Shown piece by piece: positions 1 to 10,619 of a stretch of 64,000 nucleotides of DNA (position 1 is its first letter; every line of letters begins with the position of its first letter). Origin of the DNA: Dromiciops gliroides. Taxonomy: Eukaryota > Chordata > Mammalia > Microbiotheria > Microbiotheriidae. The notes beneath the pieces were generated by a model. The model made no database searches and was not told the origin of the DNA. It saw only the letters and a list, made by a program, of their open reading frames with translations. A program made the translations under genes and the position numbers. The DNA is taken from assembly GCF_019393635.1 (NCBI RefSeq), contig NC_057861.1, positions 76,453,327 to 76,517,326 of the forward strand. Direction: 5' to 3'.

Positions 1-585
1 TGGGTGTCCCAAGATCAGTTGGAGTTTTGCCTAGGCTCTTAACTTATTCCTCCCTATCCCTCTCCCCCACCCCACAACAAACATAACAAAGACAGTATGG
101 GGGGGGTAGTACAAGAAGAAATGTTTCCCATACATACACATCTATAGTCTTTGGAGAATTGACCTTATAAATTAAGCCAAACAAAGCAAGGGGAGTGTTG
201 TGCCCTGCGTCAGGAGTAGGAAGATGATGGAATTTTGTCATCTCCACTGCAGTTATCATTACCCTTGGTTCCCTCAATTCTTAAAATTCACATGAAAGGG
301 ATTGGTATTTTCAAAAATGAGATTTTATTGATAACTAATGATACTTCTATTCTCCTAGAACCCCAGGTTCACACCATGTCATCTTCAGTTCCACCCTCAA
401 CTGATGACCTTCCTGGCCCCCTGCTCCCATTATTTCAAAGTCCTATGGACTCTACTTCCAATATCTCAAATCAGTCCCTTTTCCTAGTGCCACTGCCCTG
501 GTCTCAGTCATCTGCCTTCTCTAACCTTCCTACTTTTAGGTAACTTTCCCTTCCTCAGGCACTGTTCTCATCATTTTATGCTTTT
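1..585. other. Intergenic, nothing recognised
   Basis: No exon-like or family-specific signal is visible on either strand. The short open frames here lack similarity to anything I know. A G-run lies near base 100. Confidence 0.5.
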
Positions 586-1010
586 ACTCAGAAACCTTCA
601 GTGGTTTTCCACTGAGTAAAAGCACAAATAATGTGTCCCAGCATGCAAAGCCTTCCACAACTGGCCTCCAATCTACCTTTCCAGCTTTTTCTTGCTATTG
701 CTATTTACATACTCTATTTGAGGTAAGCTGTGCTAAAAAATGTTTCTAGTCCCTTGTTCTCTCCCACAGATACCTGGACTGGACTGTCCAATCTCTCTCC
801 CAAACATTAAAATGCTTCCTTTCCAGGAACATGGCATGTTCCCCTCCGTGCAGCATTTAGGATACCTTTCTCCTTCCCTGTGTCTTTCCCCGAAATGTGA
901 AAATAATCTTCCTCAAGTTCCTCATAGAGCACCTTTACCTCTCCTTTGTATTCAGTATCTTGCTCTTCTGTGTGTGTTTGTGTTCCCTTCAGGATATGTC
1001 ATGATTTCCT
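586..1010 (+). mobile_element. L2 LINE fragment (3' part)
   Basis: The stretch runs from a phrase like 'aagccttccacaactggcc' through 'ccaggaacatggcatgttccc' and resembles the end of the L2 second ORF and its 3' region. It is old and rearranged, and the assignment is from memory of the family. Confidence 0.5.
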
Positions 1011-1444
1011 TGAGAGCATGGCAGTGCCTTATGTACAGGTGTGGTTGTAGGATGCATGAACTAAGGGAAGGAGGGGAGACATGCAAGTTACAGGGCCAGA
1101 CTCTTCCAAGAGCCAGTCTCTTAGCCCCCACTGACCCACATAGCTTTTATTAAAGAGCTAAAAGAACTACACACACACACTTTCTCAACCCTTTCTCCAA
1201 AGTTTTAGCTCCTTGATTTTCATGGTCATCCCTGTTTCTTACTAAAGCCAGTTCCTCTATCTTTGCTCTTCTGACTCTCCTAGAGCTTCATTCCATTTTA
1301 TCCCCTTCTTTCTTCATGCATCTTGACTTTGTTTCCATTGGCTCCTGCAAGCACATCCTTGAAAATCTAAAAAAGCCCTTTACATTTACACACATTTCTC
1401 TTCTGTTTTCAGTGTTAAAACTTAATTGAAAATAACTGGAAAAC

Positions 1445-1598
1445 ACTTGACAGATAGGATCATTTTATTCACACAACTACCCTGGGGGGAAAGGTGCTGT
1501 CATTAACCCCATTTTACAGATGAAGAAACTGAGGCAAGCAGATTTGATCTGACTCCAAGGCCAGCACTCTCCACTGTACCACCCATCTGCTTCTAAGG
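1445..1598 (-). mobile_element. MIR SINE
   Basis: The complement of the MIR 3' half is visible ('cattttacagatgaagaaac' followed by a SINE-head-like end near 1590). It is degraded and of the old pan-mammalian type. Confidence 0.6.
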
Positions 1599-1875
1599 AT
1601 AAAATTTCTACTATTTTCTTATTCTTTCCTCTCTTCATCCTCTTACCTGGCTTTCATTTCATCTCAAGTTTCTGCTGAAAAGGTTGCCAATGACTTCCAA
1701 TCACACAATTCAAAGGCCTCATTCTCCTTGATTTCTCTGTATCATTTGACCACACTGATCATGGTTCTGCATAGTCCACTTGTTTCTCCTCTGACTGGAT
1801 TTCCTAAATTGGGCATCCCCCTTGACTGTTGTTTCTACACTCTCCTTTTAGCAATTTTAATCATGTCTATCTAGA

Positions 1876-2094
1876 TAAGGCTAGGTAAATAGAACACCTG
1901 GCCTGGAGTTAGGACCTGAGTTCAAATCCAGCCTCAGACACCAGCTGTGTGCACCTGGGCAAGTCACTCATTTGCCTTGGTTTCCTTATCTGTAAAAAAG
2001 AGCTGGAGAAGGAAATGGCAAATTCCTCCAGGATCTTTGCCAAGAAAATCTCAACTCACGAAGAATTGGAGACAACTGAAAAACATCAACAAAT
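1876..2094 (+). mobile_element. Marsupial CORE-SINE, long form (MAR1-like)
   Basis: It contains the tRNA-derived head ('gacctgagttcaaatccagc'), the CORE with the MIR-type 'gggcaagtcactcat', and the long 3' tail 'ctggagaaggaaatggcaaa' ... 'atctttgccaagaaaa'. The tail marks this as a different subfamily from the short SINEs that dominate the window. Confidence 0.8.
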
Positions 2095-2742
2095 GTAGAG
2101 AATGCTCTGAGCTATGTTCCTAGTTCTAAACTTTATTCTGGGAACTAGCCAGGACATCACCTTGGATGTCCCACCAGAACTTCAAGTTCATCATCGCCAA
2201 GAATGGGTTTATCGTTTCCCTCTATGTAAACATGTTTTATTAATCTGTATGTCACCTTGGATATCTTTTTTTCTTCACTCCTTCATATCCAAACAGTTGC
2301 CAATTCCTGTCAATTCCATCCTCTCAACATCTCATGCCCATGACTTCCATTATTCCTACTGGCACCAAACTGGCATATTCTCTTATTACCTGCCTAGACA
2401 TTTCCTAATAACCTTAAGTAGATCTTCCTGACTCTATACCTCTTCCAGTCCTTCACATGCCAAGTGAATATTCCTTATGTAAAAGGAGCTTGTCCCATCA
2501 GTCCTGCAAACTCCAATAGTTTTCTAGACAAGAGCCTCTTGAAGGAACCTAAAATTTCATATCCTGGCATCAAAGGCCCTCCACAACTTGGCATCCCTCG
2601 CTGCCTCTTTAGCCTTATTTTATATTTACTCCCACAACACTATTCCAGCCAAACTGGATAATTCTCATACACAAACCCTACACGTTCCCACCTCTGGCCT
2701 TTTGCTATTCCACAAATCTCTCTACATGGTGGATTTTTACCC

Positions 2743-2897
2743 TTTTTTTTTTTTTTTTTTTTTTTGGTGAGGCAACTGGGGTTAATTGACTTGCCCAGGG
2801 TCACACAGCTAGTAAGTGTGTCTGAGGCCAGATTTGAACTCAGGTCCTCCTGACTCCAGGGCCAGTGCTCTATCCACTGCGCCACCTAGCTGCCCCC
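2743..2897 (-). mobile_element. Marsupial CORE-SINE, short form
   Basis: Antisense copy: poly-T, then 'gttaattgacttgcccaggg', ending in 'cgccacctagctgccccc'. The sequence ttttaccc on both sides fits a target-site duplication, so the insertion into the L2 is comparatively recent. Confidence 0.9.
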
Positions 2898-3282
2898 TTT
2901 TACCCATCTTTTAAAGCCCAAGTATCTACTCTTCTAGGAAACCTGTTCTCATCCATGCCCACCCCAAGTATTACTCCTAACCCTTCTGACTTCACAGAAC
3001 ACCTTGGTTTTTACCTTTAATGAACTTAGGTCATATTCTCTATTCTTATTCCCTTTTTGGCCTGTGAGTTCTCTGAAGGGCAGGGATCCTGTGTAGACAT
3101 GTGAAGATGCTACAGAGCACAGGACTATACACAGCAAATGTTTAATAAATAAATGTTTGCTAAACTGAACTGATTGCTTCCCAGTCCATTTAGGGGAGAG
3201 ATCTCAATCATAGGAACCTGGCTTGCATGATGGATGTAAAAGTGCTTTTACACAGTCTTCTCCAAATACGATGGATTTTTTT

Positions 3283-3288
3283 TTTATT
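3283..3288 (-). terminator. Candidate SHARPIN poly(A) signal
   Basis: AATAAA reads on the minus strand about 300 bases downstream of the read-through stop codon and about 115 bases downstream of the alternative one. Position and orientation fit SHARPIN, but it sits in a T-run and could be fortuitous. Confidence 0.45.
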
Positions 3289-3401
3289 ACTATAGTCCAA
3301 TTTCTATTCAGTGGTCCATCCAGGTGTAAGTGGATAAGTCACTCTTAGACTGCCCTCAATCCAATAAGTTAGCCCCAGTCCACTGATTTGACATCATCTG
3401 G

Positions 3402-3488
3402 TCAGGAGAATTCACTTGACATGTGAAAAAAGGCATGCAGGGACCCGAGGTTGGAGGGAGTGGTCATGTCCTCTCCCCGCCTTGTAAT
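3402..3488 (-). other. SHARPIN: Candidate alternative SHARPIN terminal exon
   Basis: A consensus acceptor (tttcctcctcag) precedes 28 codons and a stop, in phase with a strong donor (CAAGG|GTAAGG) inside the NZF-encoding exon at 3620. If used, it replaces the read-through tail with about 28 residues that do not resemble the human C-terminus. Splicing evidence would decide. Confidence 0.35.
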
Positions 3489-3583
3489 CTGAGGAGGAAA
3501 CATGAAGTGGAGGTCAGTTCTGGTCCTTAACACAGTGCACTGCATACAAGACCTGCTTCATAAATGTTTGGTGAACCCATGAA

Positions 3584-6500
3584 TTAATGACTGATGCTCA
3601 ACACTTTGCCAGCCCTTACCCTTGGGGGCTGCTGAGCAGGAGCCTCTGGCTGTGGGCTTCGGAAAGCTGGTCGTTCGGTGCTGCACATCTCGCACCCTGG
3701 TCGCCCAGGAACATTGATGAAGGTGCAGGAAGGGCAGGACCAGCCGACCTGGTAGGAGGACAGATGAGTACAGGGATCAATCATTCAACCACCCTTTCTC
3801 AAGCTCTGAGACTTAACGTGTCAGGTACTTTGGGTTTTTTTGCTTTTGTTTTAGCAACAAATATTTATTTTATTTTTTCCAGTAACACGTAAGGGTAGTT
3901 TTCAACGTTCATTTTCATAAGATTTAGAGTTCCAAATTTTTCTCCCTCCCTTTCCTCCCCCCTCCACAAGACAGCAACCAGGTTATATATGTACAATCCA
4001 CAAGTGCTCCTTTTATCAGTTCTTTCTATGGGGTGGATAGTATGTTTTGGCATTACTCCCTTGGGATTGTCTTGGATCATTGCACTGCTGAGAGTAGTTA
4101 AGTCATTCACAATTGCTCATTGAACAATACTGCTATCACTATGCACAGTCCTCTCAGCTCTGCTCACTTCACTATACATCAGTTCATGAGTCTTTCCAGG
4201 TTTTTCTGGGATCATCCTGTTTGTCATTTCCTATAGCACAAGACCATTCCACCACAATCATATACCACAGCTTCTTCCTTCATTCCTCAATTGATGGACA
4301 TTCCCTTGATTCTCAATTCTTAGCCACCACAAAGAGTTGCTATAAATATTTTTTGTGCAATTTTCCCCCCTTTTCTCTTTTTCATGATTACTATTGTTAA
4401 CTGTTTCCCTTCCATTCTATTCCCTTGTGTCAGGTACTTTGTAACAGCTGTCCCAGGGGGCAGTGAAAAGAACCCTGGACTAGACTATCAGTCAAGAGTC
4501 TGGATTTAAGAACTATTTCTGGCAGGGGATGACAGTTGGGTCAGGTAAGAGGCACAGTCCTGGAATCAGTTGTTTTGTTGTTGTTCATTAGCGTCTGGCT
4601 CTTTGTGACCCCATGTGGGGTTTTCTTTTTTTTTTTTCTTTTTTTTTTTTTTTTGCGGGACAATGGGGGTTAAGTGACTTGCCCAGGGTCACACAGCTAG
4701 TAAGTGTTAAGTGTCTGAGGCCGGATTTGAACTCAGGTACTCCTGAATCCAGGGCCGGTGCTTTAACCACTTCGCCATCTAGCTGCCCCTCATGTGGGGT
4801 TTTCTTGGCAGAGATCCTGGAGTGGTTTGCCATTTCTTTCTCCAACTCATTTTACAGATGAGGAAACTGAGGCAAACAGGGTTAAGTGACTTGCCCAGGG
4901 TCACACAGCTAGTAAGTTTCTGAGGCTGGATTCGAACTCATTAAGATGGATTTTCCTGATTCTAAGCTCAGTGCTCTATCCACTTTGCCACCTAGCTGCC
5001 CCGGAATTAGGAAGACCTGAGTTCAAATCCTGCCTCAGATACTTAACTACCTGTGTAACCCTGGACAAGTCACTTAACCTCTGTCTCCTTCAGTTTCCTC
5101 ATCTATAAAGTTGAAATACTAATAGTACCAACTTCCCAGGGTAGTTGTAAGGATAAAATGACAGTATTTGTAAAGTGCTTTTTAGCACTATATAAATGCT
5201 AGCTCTTATTATTCACTTTCTTACAGTATGCTCTTCTGTATAATCAGGTGATGGAACTAGAAAATCTAAGAAAGGAACCTTTCAGCTCCTCCAGTTTGTG
5301 CAGCATATAGCAGGTGCTTGCAGAATGAACTGAATCTATGTCCAGCTTTTCATCATACCCTTCCCAAAATCCTGGGAGAAGGTATGTGGGGTATTGGGGG
5401 TCTTGGGGTACAGGTAAAACAGGCCAGAGGTCAGCTAACCCCTTTGACAGATGAGGAAACTAACTTTCTTGGGGCTTTCAGCCCAATCCCACTCACCACC
5501 TACCCTTCACAATAGGCTGGGATACCACTCACATGATAGACTCACCTGAGGGCATCCAGAAAGGTTGGTGGGGGCTGGACGAGAGGCTTGAGGAAGCCCT
5601 GGTTGCTGGGCGAGGAGGGAGCTGATCTCCCCATTTGATTTCTGGCTGGCCTCTAGTCCCCGGCCTGTATCAAAAAGTAGGTTATGAGGCAGAAGGGAGT
5701 ACCCCAACCCCCACGCCTTCGCCTCCAAACTGACCCCCACACCCGGCCCTTATTGCTTCACCACCCCCCCTCCATGCTGTCACTGACCTGGAGGCCGAGC
5801 ACTGTGAGGCCCAGGGGGCCCAGAAAGCAGGTAGAGGAAGGCGGGGTCTCCATCTCTCTGCACCCCGTAGGAGGCCAAGCTCCTTTCGGGCACACACAAA
5901 CAACGGCCTATCACCCAGCGCTGCACCCGGGGTGGGAAGCCGTACTCTTTGAACACCTATGATCCCAAACAGGCATCAGGGGATTTGAGATAACAGCCTC
6001 CCCACCTTTCCCCTTCCCCAGACTCAGAAGCCACTGCCACTCTCACTTGCTCTTGTAGGGCTGCTATCGTGCTGTGAGGGTGAACCCGGAGGGAGATGTG
6101 AGCTGATGATGCTGCATCTTCCACTGTGACCTGCACCCTGGACCAAGAGATGAACCGATGGAAGGGTGGATGGATGGGCACCTTGGTGGCCTGGGGATCT
6201 GTCCTGGGAATGATTCCCCACTAAGGCCTTGGTCGGGATGGGATTGGTGTTGGCCAAAGAAAGAGGGCTCTCACCTGATAGGCCCTGGCGGGAAGCAGCT
6301 CTCCTGGAGCAGGATGTTGAGAGGCACATGCCTCTGAGCCAGGGCAGCTGCGGCTTCAGCTGCTCCCTGCTCATCTCCTCCACAGATGGCCTGGGTCAGC
6401 CGGTTTGCCAGCTCCTCTGCCAGGGACAGGGGGAGAGAGGGAGGGAATGTGAGAATACTCAGCTTACCTAAGGCTTGACTGTCTTCCCACACCAGCCCCC

Positions 6501-7518
6501 TGATTGGATCCTGCCCTCCCTTCAGTCTCCAGGCCACCTCTCCTTCCCTCCTTAGCCTCATTCTCTCCTTCCTGACTCACCCTAACCCCTGTGACCCAGG
6601 CATGCAGTCCCGTTCAGCCTCACCTTTCTCAGAAAAATCCTGGGGGCTCCACAGGGACTCGGCCTCAGAAGCTGGAGGTGGTGTAGAAATACTAGGGGGC
6701 AGAATGCCTGGGGAAGGGGCCGAGGCAGGGCTGGCAGCAGCTGAGAGAAAAGACATGGGACAAGACAAGCAACTTCTTACAGAGCGCCTGACCCTGCCTC
6801 TGTAATTTTAGCCAGCTCCCTGTGGCATGAACCCATCCCGTGTGACCCTGGTCATCTTCTATGACCCCATCTGATGTGATCTCATAGACAAGCACTTCCC
6901 TATTTCTGTGACTGTCTTACCCGAGCCGCGTAAGCCCCGCAAACCCCGGCCCAGGGTCCCAAGTTCTGAACAGACCTGTGCCCCTGAGAGCAGGATCCCG
7001 GGCTCTCTCCAGAAGGGCACCCCAGCGCTGGGCGTCCTGGCTGTCTTGGAAACACAGAGTCAGAGCACCTGGCCCGGGACCTTCCTTGGGTGGCTGCAGC
7101 TCCAGCTCACGGGGGCCACGGCTGGTGCAGGCCACGGATTCCAGGGGCCACTGAAAGCCTTCCTGGGAGGGCAAGCACGCACCTCGGTTCAGTGCGCCAC
7201 TCCGACCCCGAGCTCATCCCCCTCGACCACTTCTCCCCACCACCACCACCACCACGCCCCCCCGCCCCCAATGCCCGCTGTTCTCTCCCTCTCCTAGCCC
7301 CAAGTAGCGCTCACCCCGGGAAGGCTCCCAGAGCCCTGTAGCAACAGGCGGAAGTGCCCGGGCCTCGAGGCCTCGGCGCTCAGCTTCAGTCGCCACAGCC
7401 CATCGGGCCCCGGCCCCGGCCCCGGCCCGGCTTCCAGGCCCCGCACCTCCACGAGCACAGACGCCTCCCCTAGCGGTGCGCCCTCCGCCTCCTCGCCCCC
7501 GCCTGCAGGCGGCGCCAT
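3584..7518 (-). CDS. SHARPIN: SHARPIN (LUBAC subunit), 8 coding exons
   Basis: SHARPIN joins HOIP and HOIL-1L in the linear ubiquitin chain assembly complex, which makes Met1-linked chains in NF-kappaB and cell-death signalling. Exons in coding order: 7518-7315, 7162-6976, 6740-6624, 6416-6275, 6137-6047, 5956-5788, 5664-5546, 3748-3584. The phases join cleanly at every GT-AG junction. The start is the ATG at 7518 ([10 protein letters not shown], matching human MAPPAGG). A PH-like fold spans residues ~1-120 (QWPLESV), a ubiquitin-like domain ~218-293 ([17 protein letters not shown] ... [19 protein letters not shown]), and an NZF finger ~344-370 ([20 protein letters not shown], with all four zinc cysteines and the ubiquitin-contacting Thr-Phe). 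About 386 residues precede the ambiguous C-terminus; human has 387. The last coding exon either reads through to TAA at 3584 or splices at 3620. Intron 7 is ~1.8 kb and carries L1, MIR and SINE insertions. The identity is secure, the extreme C-terminus is not. Confidence 0.93.
3860..4430 (-). mobile_element. L1 LINE 3' region, antisense
   Basis: The stretch 'catacaccagttcatg...' type sequence ('cacttcactatacatcagtt', 'ggatcatcctgtttgtcatt', 'ttgatggacattcccttgat', 'gccaccacaaagagttgcta') is the complement of the L1 3' end as it appears in marsupials. It lies in SHARPIN intron 7. The same segment recurs at 57.9-59.1 kb and, more diverged, at 34 kb. Confidence 0.65.
4563..4990 (-). mobile_element. 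MAR1-like CORE-SINE split by a younger SINE
   Basis: The antisense long-form SINE (tail 'ggagtggtttgccatttctt', core 'gttaagtgacttgcccaggg', head ending at ~4990) is interrupted at 4628-4790. It lies in SHARPIN intron 7. Confidence 0.8.
4628..4790 (-). mobile_element. Short CORE-SINE nested in an older SINE
   Basis: The complete antisense copy is flanked by a perfect 16-base duplication CATGTGGGGTTTTCTT at 4612-4627 and 4791-4806. This proves insertion into the older SINE. Confidence 0.93.
5003..5216 (+). mobile_element. MIR SINE
   Basis: A near full-length MIR: head 'gacctgagttcaaatcctgc', core 'ctggacaagtcacttaacct', tail 'gtttcctcatctataaa' and the LINE2-derived end 'taaagtgctttttagcac'. 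It lies in SHARPIN intron 7. Confidence 0.85.
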
Positions 7519-7800
7519 CACCCCGGCCGGCCGGGGCCCAGGACCGAGCCTCCCGCCCGCCTAGGGGAAGGGGCGGAGGAGCGAACGGTCCAAGCCACCG
7601 GCAGGGGCCGGACTATTCCAGGTGTAGTACGGCAGGGGGAAGAAGCTCAGCGAGGATTATACCACTGATCCGCGGGGGTGAGCGGGCTGAGCCAGTGACG
7701 TAGCCGCGCCTCTTCCCCAGAAGGAGCTGGAGAAGGACTATACCAATAACGGGATACGGTGGGGGTGGAGCCGGGGCGGGTTGTATCACTGAAGGGAGGA
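7519..7800 (-). promoter_or_regulatory. SHARPIN CpG-rich promoter region
   Basis: CpG density is high from ~7300 to ~7720. There is a GC box (GGGGCGGAG, 7568-7577) and a CRE/ATF-like TGACGTAG near 7696. No TATA box is evident. Four loosely similar phrases (GGACTATTCC, GGATTATACCACTGA, GGACTATACCAATAA, GTTGTATCACTGAAG) repeat at ~50-75 base spacing from 7610 to 7790. Confidence 0.6.
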
Positions 7801-7904
7801 TGGATGGGGTTCGGGGCTTGGGTGCAGATTCTGGGAGAGCAGAAGGCACCTCGCTGAATCTAAACTTCCTAATTCTTGTGTGAAGCGCTAACAACAACAT
7901 AATG

Positions 7905-8075
7905 ATAAAGGCCAGGCGACTTGTCCATGGTCACAGAGCTAAGTATCTAAAGTATGATTTGAACTTAGGTCTTCCTGTTGCCTGGTCCAAAACTCTATTA
8001 TCCGTTGTACTCCCTACACCTAGTGTCCAGGCTCTGACACTTCCCAGTGTTACCTTGGGCAAATCACTTTTGGGG
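7905..8075. mobile_element. Two MIR fragments
   Basis: 7905-8015 reads as an antisense SINE remnant ('ggcgacttgtccatggtcac', 'gatttgaacttaggtcttcc'). 8028-8075 is a short sense MIR piece ('taccttgggcaaatcacttt'). Both are degraded. Confidence 0.55.
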
Positions 8076-8179
8076 GCGTTCATTTCGTTATCAGTATGTA
8101 AACTTCTGTCGTAGTTGTTTCCCTCCTAAGGTTTCTTGGATCTTCAGAAAACAACAAAACATTCCCCCCCACCCCCCCC

Positions 8180-8880
8180 CCCCGCTGGGACAGCAATGTG
8201 GCAGGTCTCTAGTGGAGTGACCCAGGACTCTGTACCAAGCCCTGTGCTGTTTCATCGTTTTGTCACAGATTAGACAAAGGCAGGGATGGTCTCCTCATCA
8301 AATTTGCAGATTACTCAAAACTGGGAGGAAAGCTAGCATCCTAGATGACCAAAACAGGATCCAAGAATATCTAGGTTAGAACACTGGACTGAATCTATTA
8401 AGAATGCAGTTCAAAGAGGGCAGCTAGGTGTCGCAGTGGATAAAGCACCGGCCCTGGATTCAGTAGGACCTGAGTTCAAATCCAGCCTCAGACACTTGAC
8501 ACTAGCTGTGTGATCCTAGGCAAGTCATTTAACCCTCATTGCCTGGCTCAAAAAAACAACAACCAACAAACAAAAATAATGCAGTTCAGTAGGGGTAAAT
8601 GTCAAGGTTTACAGTAGGTTTTAAAAATGAACATCGCCAGTACAGAATGTTAGGAAACCTGGTTAGGTATCCCTGAGCCTGAAAAAGATCTGGAGGTTTC
8701 AGTGGCTGATAAGTTTAATATGAGTTGGCAACAAAATGTGGTGGCCTAAAAGGGTAATTTAGTCTTGGGCCGAATTAAGAAAGGCATGTAGTCTCCAGGA
8801 ATAAGGAGGTGAGACTCCTTCTGTACTCTGACCTAGTGAGACCATAGTTGGAGTATTGTGTTCAGTTCTGGTACCACGAT
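8180..8880 (+). mobile_element. L3/CR1 LINE 3' part
   Basis: The CR1-type end of the reverse-transcriptase region ('ctctagtggagtgacccagg', 'aaatttgcagattactcaaa') runs into the CR1 3' region ('gtgttcagttctggtaccac'). A SINE at 8414-8576 splits it. Confidence 0.7.
8414..8576 (+). mobile_element. Short CORE-SINE with target duplication
   Basis: A full-length sense copy flanked by AATGCAGTTCA at 8403-8413 and 8577-8587, inserted in the L3/CR1. Confidence 0.92.
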
Positions 8881-8881
8881 T

Positions 8882-9200
8882 TTTAAAAAAATCATAAATG
8901 TATTTTATTATTTATTATTATTACATGTAAAGAGTTTTCAACATTTGTTTTCATAAGATTTTTGGTTCCAAATTTTTCTCCCTCCCTCCTCCCCAAGACA
9001 GAAAGCAGGGGGCAGCTAGGTGATGCAGTGGATAAAGCACCGGCCCTGGATTCAGGAGAGACCTGAGTTCAAAGCCAGTCTCAGACACTTGACACTTATT
9101 AGCTGTGTGACCCTGGGCAAGTAACTTAACCCTCATTGCCTCTCAAAAAAAAAATTACAAGACAGAAAGAAATCTGATGTAGGTTATATATGTGGTACCA
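8882..9200 (-). mobile_element. L1 LINE 3' fragment with nested SINE
   Basis: 'taaagagttttcaacatttg' and 'ttggttccaaatttttctcc' match the antisense L1 segment also seen at 3.9 and 57.9 kb. A sense short SINE (9008-9158) is flanked by AAGACAGAAAG at 8995-9005 and 9160-9170. Confidence 0.7.
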
Positions 9201-10020
9201 CGATTTAAAAACATTCATAAGCTGGAGTATGTCCAAAGGAGAGACAACCAATAGGGTCAAGAGCCTTGAGTGCATGTAATATGAAGATCTATTCAACAAA
9301 TTGGGTTTGCACAATGCCTGGCATATCAGTGAGTGCTTAATACCAGATGTTTGTTGATCAATTGATTGATGATTGACTGATATTTAGGTTGGAGAAGAGA
9401 AGACTCAGCTCTCAAATTCTGGGATCCTTTGGCTTGCTTGAGGTCACTTCAACATCCCACTCTAAGATGGAGATTTTTTAAATCCCTAGGCTTTCCAAAA
9501 AAAAAAAAAAAAAGGTTCTAAAGAGAGACACTGTAGGCCTGTGAGAGAAGACCCCAATGTGACTCCTGACTGCACGCCCTCTGGTGATTCAGCCATGAGA
9601 TCAGCAGCCTCACCTACTTGGAAATTATAAGGGCCTATGGAGAGGGATCAGGTGATTGTTACTGTAGCCGCCAGAAGGCAGAATGTTAGGAGACTGCCCT
9701 GGACATTGTACCTTTGGACCAGAATGCCTTGTGCTGCAGATCCCCTAACAGAGTCTTTATTGGTGCCTATAGAAAACCAGACACAAAAGACTTGAGTGGG
9801 AGAAGTTGAGATTCCAGGAAGTAGCCAGGAATGGAGCAGCAAGGTCACTCACTCCTACGCCCAATGCTCCAGAACTTTGTCCATTTCAATTCCACTTTAA
9901 TAAATGTACTTGGAAACACATGCATGTATGTGTATATGCATATGTTCTATATATGTACATGTATAAAGATGCACACGTGTGTGGGGAGGGAATAATTCTT
10001 TTAGGACTATATCTATCCAG
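9201..10020. other. Intergenic, nothing recognised
   Basis: It contains an A-run (~9496-9512) and an alternating T/G/A/C-rich patch (9920-9980). I see no gene-like or named repeat signal, though part may be decayed L3/CR1. Confidence 0.45.
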
Positions 10021-10344
10021 TGTTGATTCCATTCTGTCTTCCACAGCAGATTTCCCCTTCCATCATCCCACTCTCTCCCTTATCTTCAATCTTCTCCTGT
10101 CTATTAGCTGCACCTATACAAACATGCCTGTGTCTCCCCCATCCTCAAAAATCCCTCACTGATCCCAACTGTCTGATTATCTCATCTCTCTCCAACCTTG
10201 TGTGCCTAAACTCCTTGAGAAGGCCATCTACATTAAAGTCCTCCACCTCCTTTCCTCCCACTCTCATCTTAACTCTCCCATAGTCTGGTTTTTTACTTCA
10301 TCATTCAACCAAAATCATTCTCTCCGAAGTTTTGTACAATTTCT

Positions 10345-10499
10345 TTTTTCTTTCCTTTTTTTGAGGAGGGCAATGAGGGTTAAGTGACTTGCCCAGGGTC
10401 ACACAGCTAGTAAGTGGCAAGTGTCTGAGGTCCAATTTGAACTCAGGTCCTCCTGAATCCAGGACCAGTGCTTTATCCACTATGCCATCTAGCTGCCCC
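10345..10499 (-). mobile_element. Short CORE-SINE with target duplication
   Basis: Antisense copy flanked by GTACAATTTCTT at 10333-10344 and 10500-10511, inside the L2. Confidence 0.92.
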
Positions 10500-10619
10500 T
10501 GTACAATTTCTTAATCATCAAATCCAATGGTCTTTCCTCAGTTTTCATTCTTTATCTCCCTGCAGCCTTTAACCCCATCACCCTCTTCTTGACGATTTAT
10601 TCCCTCAAGGTTTTCACAG

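Larger units (their letters stand above)
1180..3175 (+). mobile_element. L2 LINE, degraded, with nested SINEs
   Basis: Reverse-transcriptase-region wording typical of L2 ('ttgatttctctgtatcattt', 1730-1750) is followed by later ORF2 pieces (2280-2345, 2565-2710) and an L2-type 3' end ('gtgagttctctgaagggcag', then 'aatgtttaataaataaatg', 3063-3160). A MIR (1445-1598), a long CORE-SINE (1876-2094) and a short CORE-SINE (2743-2897) interrupt it. It may be two overlapping copies rather than one. Confidence 0.6.

Noticed and set aside
1-3500. Search for CYC1, the gene next to SHARPIN in human
   Set aside because: No cytochrome c1 exon is visible on either strand; the stretch is mostly L2. CYC1, if conserved, must lie outside the window.
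4588-4845. Repeated small proteins such as [21 protein letters not shown] or [20 protein letters not shown]
   Set aside because: These recur at more than fifteen places and are the two-strand translations of the CORE-SINE, not a gene family.
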